Positions 47,635 through 58,543 of a DNA stretch of 64,000 nucleotides are shown piece by piece. The DNA comes from Pyrinomonadaceae bacterium MAG19_C2-C3 (GTDB lineage: Bacteria; Acidobacteriota; Blastocatellia; Pyrinomonadales; Pyrinomonadaceae): NCBI GenBank assembly GCA_024330265.1, contig JANDLT010000009.1:38193-102192 (forward strand), in the 5' to 3' direction. The notes under the pieces are model-generated. The model did not search any database. It was not told where the DNA came from and saw nothing but the letters and a program-made list of their open reading frames with translations. Positions within the stretch are counted from its first letter, which is position 1; the number at the start of each line of letters is the position of its first letter. Position numbers and translations under genes: made by a program.

Positions 47635-49170
47635 TTAAAACGAATCGGCTTCCGTGTCGTCAACCGAAGCTGTTTGGTCGGCATTTTCAACCGCGATATA
47701 ACGGCGGCTCAAGTTGAGTTCGCGCAATTTGTGTTGCAGGGATTGCCTGTGCATTCCGAGTTTTGAAGCGGCGCGCGTCACGTTGCCGTCCGCATCGTCG
47801 AGACACCGTATGATGTAACGTCGTTCAAACTCGCGGCGGTCTTCACGGAAATTGTTCGTGAACGGAACGTCAAGGGAATCGGTGTCTGTGTTAGTTGAAA
47901 ATGCTTCGTCCGACTCCGCGCCCGGTGCGATGTTTAATTCCGGTGCATCACCCGTCAAGTCGTTTTGATTCGTGTTTCCGGCATGATGAGTTATGCGCGT
48001 GGGCAAATCGAAATGCGTTAGTTCTTCGTCTTCGTCGGCGAGTATCGCGGCGCGTTCGATGAGGTTACGCAGTTCGCGTATGTTGCCCGGAAAATCGTAA
48101 CGCATGAGCGCGTCGAGCGCAGTCGGGGCGATGCGGCGCGGCGTGAGTCCATAGCGCGTGACGGCGCGTTGCAAAAACAGTTCGGCGAGCGTGGGAATGT
48201 CTTCGCGGCGGTCGCGCAGGGGCGGAACTTCAATCGTCACGACGCGCAAACGGTAGAACAAGTCTGCACGAAATTTACCCGTGGCGATTTCGCTTTCAAG
48301 GTCGCGGTGCGTCGCGCTGATGATGCGCGCGTCCACGTCCAATGTCTCACTGCCGCCCAAACGCTCTATGCTTTTTTCTTCTAACGCGCGCAAGAGTTTC
48401 GCCTGTACGTTGATGCTCATGTCACCGATTTCATCTAAGAACAAAGTGCCGCCGTCAGCCTGTTCAAATTTGCCGCGCCGCCGTGCCGCCGCTCCGGTGA
48501 ACGCCCCCTTCTCATGTCCGAACAGTTCTGATTCGATGAGTTCGGAAGGAAGCGCGGCGCAGTTGACGGCGACGAACGCACCGGGACGAGTCTTCATGCC
48601 GCGTTCGTGAATTTCGCGCGCAACGAGTTCTTTCCCTGTTCCCGATTCACCGTAAATCAAAACGGTGGCATCGGTTTCGGCGACTTTGTTTATCATCGAA
48701 CGCACACGCTCAAGTTTTTGCGATGCGCCAATGAGCGAAGATTGATTGTTTTCTTGCGTCTCGATGCGGTCGTGAAGCAAACGATTTTCACGGCGCAAAT
48801 TTATTGTTTCGACGGCGTTTTTAACAATTAGACGTAGTTCGTCAATCTCGAACGGTTTGGCGAGATAATCATAAGCACCGCTTTTAATCGCCAGTGCCGC
48901 CGTTCGCTCCGACCCGTGCGCGGTGACGACGACGACGAGCGGGGCGCGTTCCAGAGCGCGCACTTCGGGAAGAAAATCCAAACCACTCTCACCCGGCATA
49001 TTCACATCAAGCAACATCAAATCACACCGCGCATTCTTTAGTTGCGCGCGTGCCTCCGCGACGTTCGCGGCTTCGAGAATCGTAAAATTCAACGGCACGA
49101 GAGCGCGGCGCATCCCGTAGCGCACGGCTTCCTCGTCGTCAACAATCAACAATTTAATCTGCTTTTCCAT
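47635..49170 (-). CDS. NtrC-family sigma-54 response regulator
   Basis: Its 511 residues comprise a receiver domain (1-120) with the phospho-acceptor Asp55 in LLDVNMPG and Lys in YLAKPFE near 106. An AAA+ domain (about 150-390) has Walker A GESGTGKE near 174, the sigma-54 contact loop GAFTGA near 226 and Walker B GTLFLDEIGDMS near 250. A C-terminal Fis-type helix-turn-helix holds GNVTRAASKLGMHRQSLQHKL near 465-485. Its likely sensor kinase is at 50323-52452, upstream on the same strand but separated by an unrelated gene. The target promoters are unknown. Confidence 0.92.
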   Translation of the reverse strand: MEKQIKLLIVDDEEAVRYGMRRALVPLNFTILEAANVAEARAQLKNARCDLMLLDVNMPGESGLDFLPEVRALERAPLVVVVTAHGSERTAALAIKSGAYDYLAKPFEIDELRLIVKNAVETINLRRENRLLHDRIETQENNQSSLIGASQKLERVRSMINKVAETDATVLIYGESGTGKELVAREIHERGMKTRPGAFVAVNCAALPSELIESELFGHEKGAFTGAAARRRGKFEQADGGTLFLDEIGDMSINVQAKLLRALEEKSIERLGGSETLDVDARIISATHRDLESEIATGKFRADLFYRLRVVTIEVPPLRDRREDIPTLAELFLQRAVTRYGLTPRRIAPTALDALMRYDFPGNIRELRNLIERAAILADEDEELTHFDLPTRITHHAGNTNQNDLTGDAPELNIAPGAESDEAFSTNTDTDSLDVPFTNNFREDRREFERRYIIRCLDDADGNVTRAASKLGMHRQSLQHKLRELNLSRRYIAVENADQTASVDDTEADSF

Positions 49171-49304
49171 TATTGAGTTATGTCCGATGAAGATATATGT
49201 TCACAGTTCATCTACGGATAAATGCAAATGATTCATAAATTAACAGCTTTGCGAATGAAATCTTTCTTTCACAAAGAAACTAGATTGCACAAAAAGTCTG
49301 ACAT

Positions 49305-50261
49305 TTAACGGTTTAGTCTTTGCGAAGGTCTTGGAAGTTCACCCCAATGCACAATGTCGTGACCCTCACCCCATGCGTCAGTAATCGTAAGAGTCATAAT
49401 CCAATCTTCACTTGTGAACTCTTTCCACATGAATCCGTCCATGTAAAAAACGAGAGAGCCTTGTATTCGGCGACCATGCTCTGCGACTTTGGATGAGTCG
49501 AGGTAGTTCACAAGGTTAGCTTTCCGTTTTTCTTCCTCTTTAGCTAACATTTCGGGCGGTAAATATCCGTCAACTTCAAACGGCTCTTCAGGGTATTTGG
49601 CGGTGAAGGTCTTGTCTACACACTTAATAGTGAAGCTGAAATTATGAAGCGTTGTCGGAATTGGATTCTCATTAACAAACCCGACCTTCATCACCACAAG
49701 AGTTCCGGTGGGTACAGGCAGAAGTATTAGGCTCACTTTACGAGACTCCTCCTGTTTAATGTTCTTATCTTCAACTTCGGGCTTCGTCCAGTCATACGCC
49801 ATGAAGTCTTGAAAGAAGCCAGTCAATTTAGGTCGGCTCTTTTTTGCCTTGTCATCTATTTGCTTTGTCCCTTCTTGCTCAATCGCTTTGCGTACAAGAC
49901 TTAGCTTCTCACTTTCTAGCCTCGCAACTGTTCTTTCGTGAAAGCGTCCTAAAAAATAAATTGCCGTTAGTTGAACGGTAACAACTAGACTCAGCACAAT
50001 GCTTAACCAAATAAGTGGAGAAAATAGAGGATAAAGCCAAAACACAATCGAACCAATAGCTATGCCTGTAAAAGCCAAGACAAAACCGACGAGTTTTTTG
50101 CTGGCATTCATCCAACGATATATCCTCGTTGGTGTGAACTCCTGCCATGCAAACTTCCAATATTTTAGTTGAGACCTAAATAACTCATCTGAAGCGGTAT
50201 TATCCACGACAGAGTTCAAATCGTCCGATGAGGTCTCAAGTGGCATCTTTTGGAGAGACAT
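49305..50261 (-). CDS. Hypothetical two-helix membrane protein
   Basis: This 318-residue protein has an acidic N-terminal 30 residues, two hydrophobic helices (about 55-77 and 82-103), a charged coiled segment (110-160) and a soluble C-terminal half. That half alternates strands and charged turns (VSLILLPVPTGTLVVMKVGFVNENPIPTTLHNFSF, GSLVFYMDGFMWKEF). No family is recognised. The gene is visibly more AT-rich than both neighbours and separates a sensor kinase gene from its response regulator gene, suggesting late insertion. Spacings are 61 bases to the kinase and about 134 to the regulator. Confidence 0.65.
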   Translation of the reverse strand: MSLQKMPLETSSDDLNSVVDNTASDELFRSQLKYWKFAWQEFTPTRIYRWMNASKKLVGFVLAFTGIAIGSIVFWLYPLFSPLIWLSIVLSLVVTVQLTAIYFLGRFHERTVARLESEKLSLVRKAIEQEGTKQIDDKAKKSRPKLTGFFQDFMAYDWTKPEVEDKNIKQEESRKVSLILLPVPTGTLVVMKVGFVNENPIPTTLHNFSFTIKCVDKTFTAKYPEEPFEVDGYLPPEMLAKEEEKRKANLVNYLDSSKVAEHGRRIQGSLVFYMDGFMWKEFTSEDWIMTLTITDAWGEGHDIVHWGELPRPSQRLNR

Positions 50262-50322
50262 AGTTCAAGTTTATTACGACTTTATTTGCAACGATTCAAA
50301 TCTTACGACTACCTTATCAGAC

Positions 50323-52452
50323 TCACGGTAGGTTATTTGTTGTCATTCTAATCTCAAATCTCGCGCCGTGCTGCGGCGGTTCTCTTGTTTCGACGCTGAT
50401 TGTACCGCCGATTTCTTCGATGCGTTTTTTGACGATTGCCAAGCCGAGTCCCGTTCCCTGTTGTTTGGTGGTGAAGAACGGTTGCCAGATGCGTTCGCGG
50501 TCGTGGGCGGCGATGCCTTCGCCTTCATCGGTCACGCTTAAATGCAATGCGTCGCCATTTTGTGTCGCGGCGACGGTGACGCGCCCGTGCGCGTGTGAAG
50601 CTTGAATCGCGTTGAGGATAAGGTTTGAGAGCGCGTCGCGCACGGCGGAAGCGGTGCGTCCGTCGAGTTTGGTGTTGGTGTCGGAGTTGAAGGTGAGATG
50701 AACGGTGTGGCGTTCGGCTTCGTGTTGAAACAGGCGAAGGATTCCCGATACCAGTTCATTCAAGTCGGATGCGGCTTCGGTGTGGGCGACGTGGCGCGTC
50801 CAATCGAGCATTTGCGTGACGCTGCGGTTGAGGCGATTGGTTTCACCGATGATTAGTTTCAGGTCGCGCTCATAAACAACGGGTAAGGTTTCGTCTTCGC
50901 TCATCACTTGGGCAATAATTTTAATCGAAGACAAAGGGTTTTTGATTTCGTGGGCGACGGTCGCGGTCATGCGTCCGAGTTCTGCGAGACGTTCGCCGTG
51001 CGCGAGACGGCGTTCGAGTTGGACATTTTCTTCAACCAGACGACATTCTTCAATCGCCAGTGAGACTTGCGCGGCGAGTACCGCGAGCGTGCAGCGCGTA
51101 TCGGCATCGAGGCTTTGCGGGTGCGCGGCGACGAGCATTGTGCCGAGCGGTTTATCGTCGTGGCTCAAAGGATATGCGATGTCGTAGCCCAGACGTTTCA
51201 ATGCCTCATCAATGGAGTTGATTGTGAGTTGTTCGGCGTCGCCCGTGTTGACGATAAACGGTGTGTCGCCCATTTGGTTGAAATCAACACTTCCGCCGAC
51301 AAGGAATTTCAAGGCTTTCAAATTCAGCGCGGCGACGGTACGTTGTTCGACGAAGTGAAGCAGTTCGGGCAGTTGTTTGTATTGCCACGCACGCGCGCTC
51401 AAGCGGTTGATGACTTCACGATAGAGTTCGGTTTCGCGTCCGAATAGTTGTTGAAATTTACGGTCGAGCCAGTGGCGCAAAGGGGCTGCCGCGACCGCCA
51501 AGAGCAAGGTCAACAGGGTGACGACAACGCCGGGTCGCAAATCGTAACGCGCGGTTAACCACGCGCCGACGACTTGCACGCCGTACAGGTAAGCGACCAA
51601 CACAACGACCGCGAAGGTCGCCGTCACCAAACTTTTTTCGATGATGAGTTCGAGGTAACGGTAGCGATAGATGTAATAAGCCAGCAGTGCGGTCGGAAGT
51701 AGTGAACCGAGATTGGCGAGAACTTGTAAGTATGCACCGAGTGCGGAGAGGCGCGTGATGTTTAGACCGTGTACGACGAAGACGATTGCCGCGACGATAA
51801 GAAACGTCGCCGCCAGCACGTTCATCATGCGGCGTTCGGTCTGGTTTTTGGTAATACGCGCGATCAAAACATCCGTCGCCGCGACGATAAACAGAACGTA
51901 AGTCGCCCACAGCGCGAACGCTTGAACGAAATCTATTTGCCACGCGAACACATTAACGACGCGCAACTTCTCGAACATCGGGGCGTAGTCGCCACGCCAA
52001 ATCCCCTGAACCGCAAACGGGAGAAATAGAAGCGTTGAGTATGAAAGCACGGCGCGCGTTTTTTCAAAGAACGTCAAAGCGCGCCCGCGAACCTGCGCCC
52101 ACAAAATCAGGTGGACGTGTAAGAGTAAAGAATAGGCGACGGTGATTACGGCGACGAGCAGCGTATCGGTAAGGCGTAACGTCAGGCTTTGATTGCCGAC
52201 GGAGAAGCCGAACAAGGTGTAAAGCGTGGTGATTAAATTGCACCCGTGCCAGATGCCGATGACGAGCGCGAGCGCGCACAAGAGACGTTCGACATCAAGA
52301 CGCAGGTTTTGAACTGTACCTAATACGTCTTTGCCCGACACACTTTCGCCCGACGCGGTGCGCTGTTGTTGCCACAATGCACCGCTCACCCAGAGGTGCA
52401 TCCACGCGCCGAGACTGTAACCGATGAGGGCAAGGACTTCGAGAAAGGTCAT
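50323..52452 (-). CDS. Membrane sensor histidine kinase with GAF domain
   Basis: This 709-residue kinase has about eight N-terminal hydrophobic helices (1-320), then a GAF domain (about 345-475). The dimerisation domain has the phospho-His in ATVAHEIKNPLSSIK near residue 498. The ATPase domain has the N box LSNLILNAIQAS near 610, G1 DEGEGI near 645 and G2 GTGLGLAIVKKR near 675. The layout resembles PrsK/PEP-CTERM kinases, whose partner is a PrsR-like sigma-54 regulator. No exosortase gene is in the window. It most likely pairs with the regulator at 47635. Confidence 0.88.
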   Translation of the reverse strand: MTFLEVLALIGYSLGAWMHLWVSGALWQQQRTASGESVSGKDVLGTVQNLRLDVERLLCALALVIGIWHGCNLITTLYTLFGFSVGNQSLTLRLTDTLLVAVITVAYSLLLHVHLILWAQVRGRALTFFEKTRAVLSYSTLLFLPFAVQGIWRGDYAPMFEKLRVVNVFAWQIDFVQAFALWATYVLFIVAATDVLIARITKNQTERRMMNVLAATFLIVAAIVFVVHGLNITRLSALGAYLQVLANLGSLLPTALLAYYIYRYRYLELIIEKSLVTATFAVVVLVAYLYGVQVVGAWLTARYDLRPGVVVTLLTLLLAVAAAPLRHWLDRKFQQLFGRETELYREVINRLSARAWQYKQLPELLHFVEQRTVAALNLKALKFLVGGSVDFNQMGDTPFIVNTGDAEQLTINSIDEALKRLGYDIAYPLSHDDKPLGTMLVAAHPQSLDADTRCTLAVLAAQVSLAIEECRLVEENVQLERRLAHGERLAELGRMTATVAHEIKNPLSSIKIIAQVMSEDETLPVVYERDLKLIIGETNRLNRSVTQMLDWTRHVAHTEAASDLNELVSGILRLFQHEAERHTVHLTFNSDTNTKLDGRTASAVRDALSNLILNAIQASHAHGRVTVAATQNGDALHLSVTDEGEGIAAHDRERIWQPFFTTKQQGTGLGLAIVKKRIEEIGGTISVETREPPQHGARFEIRMTTNNLP

Positions 52453-52495
52453 CGTCTTGAATGTCGCCTAAAACTTGCGAACAGTGCGCGGAAGC

Positions 52496-52527
52496 AAGTA
52501 GCCCGGCGATTTACCACCGGGCTACTT
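52496..52527. repeat. Short hairpin repeat
   Basis: An 11-bp perfect inverted repeat (AAGTAGCCCGG at 52496-52506 with CCGGGCTACTT at 52517-52527) has a ten-base loop. It lies upstream of the sensor kinase, 59 bases before the larger palindrome at 52589. It may be a terminator for the OmpA gene or a dispersed hairpin. Confidence 0.5.
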
Positions 52528-52588
52528 TGATTTACCGCTGATATGAAATAACAAATCAATCGCACGTGTCGAACGATTTCACATTACT

Positions 52589-52767
52589 AACTGATGTTAC
52601 GCAGGGCTGGAGCGCAAGCGTCCCCGCTTGCCATGAGCGCGGCAGCGCGAACATTAACGCAACTACTCAAGGTTTCAAAAGGTAAGCTCACGACGCCGCC
52701 TGTCGGCGACGTTGGCAAGCGAGGACGCTTGCGCTCCAGTCATTTTTCGTTTTGCGTAACATCAGTT
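52589..52767. repeat. Nested palindromic element (MITE-like), type H
   Basis: The outer 15-bp inverted ends AACTGATGTTACGCA and TGCGTAACATCAGTT (52589-52603 and 52753-52767) enclose an inner inverted repeat of 26 bp (52607-52632 with 52714-52739, 25 of 26 matching). The core includes more small hairpins. The right end abuts the stop codon of the OmpA-family gene. The 12-bp AACTGATGTTAC end is the same as in the element at 46704-46903, although the inner arms differ. No gene lies in 52453-52768. Confidence 0.75.
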
Positions 52768-52768
52768 A

Positions 52769-54403
52769 CTAATTTTCGCTGCCCGTCGAAGCCGATGACG
52801 CGGCGGAATCAACCGCACTGCCGCGCGGAAAGATTGTGATTTCAATTCGACGATTGCGCGCCCGCGTTGCGAGTGTGGTATTGGCGGCGACGGGGTTGCT
52901 TGTCCCCATGCCGTTCGCCTGAATACGCGCGTTTTCAATTCCGCTTTGCGACATGCGAAACGCGACCGCGCGGGCGCGTTCATCCGTCAGTTGTTGTAAG
53001 GCATCGGCTTCACCACGATTGTCAGCAAAGGCTTCGACGATAATTCCGAGGTTGGGATTGGCGGCGAGAAGTGCGGCGAGCGGGTCGAGATTTGAGGTGA
53101 CGGAAGTGTTGAGTTGCGCGGTTCGCACGCCGGTAAAAATCGTGTCGGGCAGCACGACGGTCATTCCGCGCGGGGTGTCGCGCACCGTTCCGTAACGGCT
53201 AAGTGAAGCGCGCAGGGTTTCCATCGCGGCGCGTTGTTCCTGTTGGCGACGCGCTTCGGCGAGGCGTGTTTGTTCGGCTTGGCGTTCGCCTTCGATGCGC
53301 GCCAGCGTAAGGCGTGATTCTTCGGCGTTCGTTCTTATCGTCTGGATTTCTTCACGCAGACGCGCGACTTCGGAGCGTTGTTCGCGGAGTTGTTCGTTGG
53401 CATTCGCCAAGTCGCGCTCGGTCAATTCGCGGTCACGTCGCGCAAGCGCGAGTTGGGCTTTGAGTTGTTCGAGTTCGGTCGTGGCGTTGGCGGCGGTGCG
53501 TTCGGCGGCGCGGACTTCCGAATCGCGGCGCGTCGTTTCTTCGAGCCGTTCACGCGATGCGCGGCGTGCGACGGCGAGTTCTTCGGCGCGCACGCTAAGG
53601 CTGGTCGCGTTGCGGGCGAGAGCGTCAATTTCCGATTCCGGTTGTTTCAAACGCCACGCATTTTCGGCGTTCTCCAAATCGGTTTCCGCCTGTCGCAGTT
53701 CTTCCCTCGCGTCGCGCCCCGCTCCGGCGAAGCGCGCGAGATTGAGTGCCTGACGCGCGCCGAGAAGTGAGACCGGAGTTTTCGCGTAGTCGGCATCGGC
53801 GACTTCGGGGACGCGCGCCGTTTCGTAGTAATCGCTTGAGTTGCCGATATACCTTACGTCAACCGTCGCAATGCCCGCGTTGCCGGGATTAACGGGCGGC
53901 AAGTTTTCCAGCACGACCGCGCGACTCGGAGCGCGCACGAGAAAGTGCGGCTCGGCGGTGACGATAAGGGCGAAGGTTTGCAAGGGCGTCGTGACATCAA
54001 TTTTGGTATTGAAGATGAAGCTGCCCGAACGCTTGATTTCGCCTAAATTATCAATCCGCCCTTCGGGGGAAATCGCCCACAAAATATATGTCGTAAAAAC
54101 TTCACCGACTTCGCTGGCGCGCGGCAAACCGTCTATGTTCATTTCGACGCGCGTGTTGCGTCGCCCTGTGCGTTTGACTTTCGCTTCGCCTTTGAGACGC
54201 GGCAGGCGCGTCGTACCGCGAAAGCGCACGTTGATGGTTTCATCAAGCGGATAAGTGACGGCGACGGTTTGGCGTCCGGTATCGGATTGGCGCGCTCTTT
54301 CGGCTTGCTGGATGGACGCGGCGATTGTGGCGACGCTCATGCTTGCCGTCAAACACACGCCGAGCATGACTCGCCACACGGTTTTATGTTTTGCAAACTT
54401 CAT
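52769..54403 (-). CDS. OmpA-family outer-membrane/peptidoglycan-binding protein
   Basis: This protein of about 544 residues has a signal peptide (MKFAKHKTVWRVMLGVCLTA, ending near AAS). A beta domain of about 200 residues follows, then an Ala/Arg/Glu-rich coiled coil (about 230-395) and a C-terminal OmpA peptidoglycan-binding domain. In that domain, NLGIIVEAFADNRGEADALQQLTDERARAVAFRM holds the Asp/Arg residues that bind diaminopimelate. It ends RARNRRIEITIFP. The ATG at 54403 has AAAGGA eight bases upstream, which decides the start against a longer frame to 54676. It anchors the outer membrane to the wall. Confidence 0.85.
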   Translation of the reverse strand: MKFAKHKTVWRVMLGVCLTASMSVATIAASIQQAERARQSDTGRQTVAVTYPLDETINVRFRGTTRLPRLKGEAKVKRTGRRNTRVEMNIDGLPRASEVGEVFTTYILWAISPEGRIDNLGEIKRSGSFIFNTKIDVTTPLQTFALIVTAEPHFLVRAPSRAVVLENLPPVNPGNAGIATVDVRYIGNSSDYYETARVPEVADADYAKTPVSLLGARQALNLARFAGAGRDAREELRQAETDLENAENAWRLKQPESEIDALARNATSLSVRAEELAVARRASRERLEETTRRDSEVRAAERTAANATTELEQLKAQLALARRDRELTERDLANANEQLREQRSEVARLREEIQTIRTNAEESRLTLARIEGERQAEQTRLAEARRQQEQRAAMETLRASLSRYGTVRDTPRGMTVVLPDTIFTGVRTAQLNTSVTSNLDPLAALLAANPNLGIIVEAFADNRGEADALQQLTDERARAVAFRMSQSGIENARIQANGMGTSNPVAANTTLATRARNRRIEITIFPRGSAVDSAASSASTGSEN

Positions 54404-54561
54404 AATTATCAATCCTTTGATTGCGGGTAAATGATTGCGGGTAAAATGACGAACTCCCGAACTTGGAAGCATTATCGCCCGTTTAGAGTTGCGCGAAGCG
54501 AATCCACATACGAATTTTACGGCAAACACAATCAACCACAAATCACGTTTGACGGCGCGCG

Positions 54562-54729
54562 TCACTCTTGATGTTCGCGGCGATAACGCGCGATTCGCAT
54601 TGAGAGAATTGCCAGCGCGAACATCAGCAAGATGTGTATAAACCCGCCGCTTCCGCGCACGATGCTGACGAGCCACGCGGTGAGCAAAATTCCGATGATA
54701 ATGTCGAACACATTGACGTTAATTTTCAT
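54562..54729 (-). CDS. Small membrane protein, DUF5670-like
   Basis: This 55-residue protein starts MKINVNVFDIIIGILLTAWL and has two hydrophobic segments with the conserved-looking SGGFIHILLMFALAILSMRI centre that matches the DUF5670/lmo0937 pattern. The C-terminus is basic. The longer frame to 54819 is not favoured because its N-terminus is not protein-like and overlaps the next gene. The function is unknown. Confidence 0.65.
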   Translation of the reverse strand: MKINVNVFDIIIGILLTAWLVSIVRGSGGFIHILLMFALAILSMRIARYRREHQE

Positions 54730-54745
54730 CGTTCTAATTTGAGGC

Positions 54746-56413
54746 TTAAAGCGGCAGTTGATAAGCCCGCAGATTGACGCGCGACGCATCGTTGCCAACG
54801 ATGTAAGCCTTCCGCACATCGCTTCCCGAAGGGCTTCCCGAAGGACTTCCCGAAGGTGAAGCGACGATGAATTGTCGCGGTGCGTTCTTACCGTTGATTA
54901 TCGTCGCGCGGTTCTTCTTCATTGTGGCGGCATTATTTACCGCTTCAATTCCGCGCCACACGATTTCGCCGTCGCGCCCGGACAAGGCGACGGCGAAATC
55001 GTCTTTGCCGGGAATCAGAACGTCTTGAATGCCGTCGCCGTTCGCGTCGGCAAGCGCGACGCCCGCCGCGTCTCTCGCTTCATCGGATGACCACTTGATT
55101 TTTCCGTTTGTTAAATTGACGGCGACAACTCGATTGCGATTGGTGACGAACACGGCTTCGCGCACCCCGTCATTCTCGAAATCCGTGACCGTGATTTCAC
55201 CTTGCGGCGCGTCCGCTTCCATTGCCACGCGCCACAAGGGTTCGAGCGTCACGCCGTCAAGCGCAACCAAAGCAACCAAGCCGCCTTCGACACCGACAAG
55301 CATCAGTTGCCTCTCCGTCTCTTTATTACGGGCGTCGTTCATAACAAAGTGCGGCGAAGTCGTAAGTTTGGCGTCAAGTTTAATACTGCGTTCAATGTCG
55401 CCCTGCGCGTTGATGATGATTAAGCTGCCGTCTTCCAAGGCGAGGATGACGCGATTGCCCGCCGTGTCATCTTTCATAACTTCGATTGCGCCGATGCTTG
55501 TCGCGGGTAACGCGGTGCTGCCGATGATGCGCCCGTCGGTGGCATCAAGCATTTTGAAAGTCGCGGGTTGCGCGGTGGCAATCAGCACTTCCGGCTTTCC
55601 GTCGCGGCTGATGTCAACGCTCGTTCCGGCGATTACTCTACCCGGCACAACGGCGCGCCATAGTTCTCTGCCCGTCGCACCTTCCAACAGACGCACGCCT
55701 TCATCAAACGCGACTACGACATTGGCTTTCGCCGCGTCGCCCTTGACGACAAACGGCGGCAGTCGGCTGACGCGCTCGCGGTCAATCGTTTCGCCGCGCA
55801 ACGCACGCGGTTTATAACGTGTCGTCCACAGGGGAATACCGCTTACGCCGTCAATCGCAAACACCGTTCCGTCGGCATTCGCGCCGACGACATCGAGACT
55901 CGCACCGGAGCGTAACGCGGCGACGACGGGACGCAAGACTTCGCCGGTCGCGGTGCGCCAACCGGAGTTCGCGGAACTTATCGTCGTCGGGTTGAGACTT
56001 TCAGTCGGTTTAGTCGTCGCGGTCGGCGTTTCGGCGTTCTTCATCGTCGTTGCTCCGGTGGCGACGCCGTTGGTCAGTGTCACGAGGTTGCGTCCCGAAT
56101 ACTCGCCGGTTTCTCCGGCTGCCGGAGCGACGCGCCAGAAGTATTCACCGGAAGTTAAATCCGTGACGCGGTATTCCGAACCGACGACCGCACGGTCTAA
56201 AATGATGTCGTCAAACTTCTCATCGCGCGCCACTTGCAAGCGGTAACGATTCACACCGCCGCGCGCACTCCAACGCAAAACGATTGACGATGCCGCATTC
56301 TGATTTTGCGCCTCCGGTGCAACCTCTCCGGCGGTTTGCGCTCTCACGTTGGCGGCGATACAGATGAGCGCGACGGCAATCAAACAGCGGACTCGATAAA
56401 GGTTATTTGTCAT
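54746..56413 (-). CDS. Secreted FN3 plus FG-GAP/PQQ-propeller protein
   Basis: This protein of about 555 residues has a signal peptide (MTNNLYRVRCLIAVALICIA, cleaved near ANVRAQ). An FN3-type domain (IVLRWSARGGVNRYRLQVA to EYFWRVAPA) follows, then a Thr-rich linker and a propeller with repeated Asp-rich turns (VDISRDGKPEVLIA, VTDFENDGVREAVFV, LADANGDGIQDVLIPG). These bind calcium in FG-GAP or integrin-like repeats. Near the C-terminus SPSGSPSGSPSG comes from three direct 12-bp copies. ATG at 56413 is preferred over TTG at 56437. Confidence 0.75.
   Translation of the reverse strand: MTNNLYRVRCLIAVALICIAANVRAQTAGEVAPEAQNQNAASSIVLRWSARGGVNRYRLQVARDEKFDDIILDRAVVGSEYRVTDLTSGEYFWRVAPAAGETGEYSGRNLVTLTNGVATGATTMKNAETPTATTKPTESLNPTTISSANSGWRTATGEVLRPVVAALRSGASLDVVGANADGTVFAIDGVSGIPLWTTRYKPRALRGETIDRERVSRLPPFVVKGDAAKANVVVAFDEGVRLLEGATGRELWRAVVPGRVIAGTSVDISRDGKPEVLIATAQPATFKMLDATDGRIIGSTALPATSIGAIEVMKDDTAGNRVILALEDGSLIIINAQGDIERSIKLDAKLTTSPHFVMNDARNKETERQLMLVGVEGGLVALVALDGVTLEPLWRVAMEADAPQGEITVTDFENDGVREAVFVTNRNRVVAVNLTNGKIKWSSDEARDAAGVALADANGDGIQDVLIPGKDDFAVALSGRDGEIVWRGIEAVNNAATMKKNRATIINGKNAPRQFIVASPSGSPSGSPSGSDVRKAYIVGNDASRVNLRAYQLPL
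54821..54856. repeat. Three 12-bp direct repeats inside the FG-GAP gene
   Basis: Three tandem copies of a 12-bp unit of the form GCTTCCCGAAGG (the third begins with A) encode SPSG three times. Because 12 is divisible by three, the reading frame is kept, so copy number can change without a frameshift. Confidence 0.8.
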
Positions 56414-56648
56414 AGATTTAATTTCGGATTCAATCAAGCAGCAAGTTTAAGATGCGGAAGATAATACATTTGTCGAATTACGATTTTACTCATCACGCGG
56501 GATTTGTGTCTGTAATTTGCTTCACGGCAAAGGCTGGCTCTGCCTTGACGGATTCCCGCAATGGTCAGTATATTTTTTCGCTGTCACACGCGCCACACTT
56601 TTTTCCATTCTAAATAAAGCTTCCGTCCCACTTAATGCGACTCTCACG

Positions 56649-58536
<1,888 letters not shown>

Positions 58537-58543
58537 TTCGACA

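Noticed and set aside
47635..52452. PEP-CTERM/exosortase PrsK-PrsR system
   Set aside because: The kinase and regulator resemble that pair in layout, but no exosortase, PEP-CTERM protein or polysaccharide cluster lies in the window.
54404..54676. N-terminal extension of the OmpA-family gene
   Set aside because: The ATG at 54403 has a good ribosome-binding site and signal peptide. The extension is Arg-rich and lacks both.
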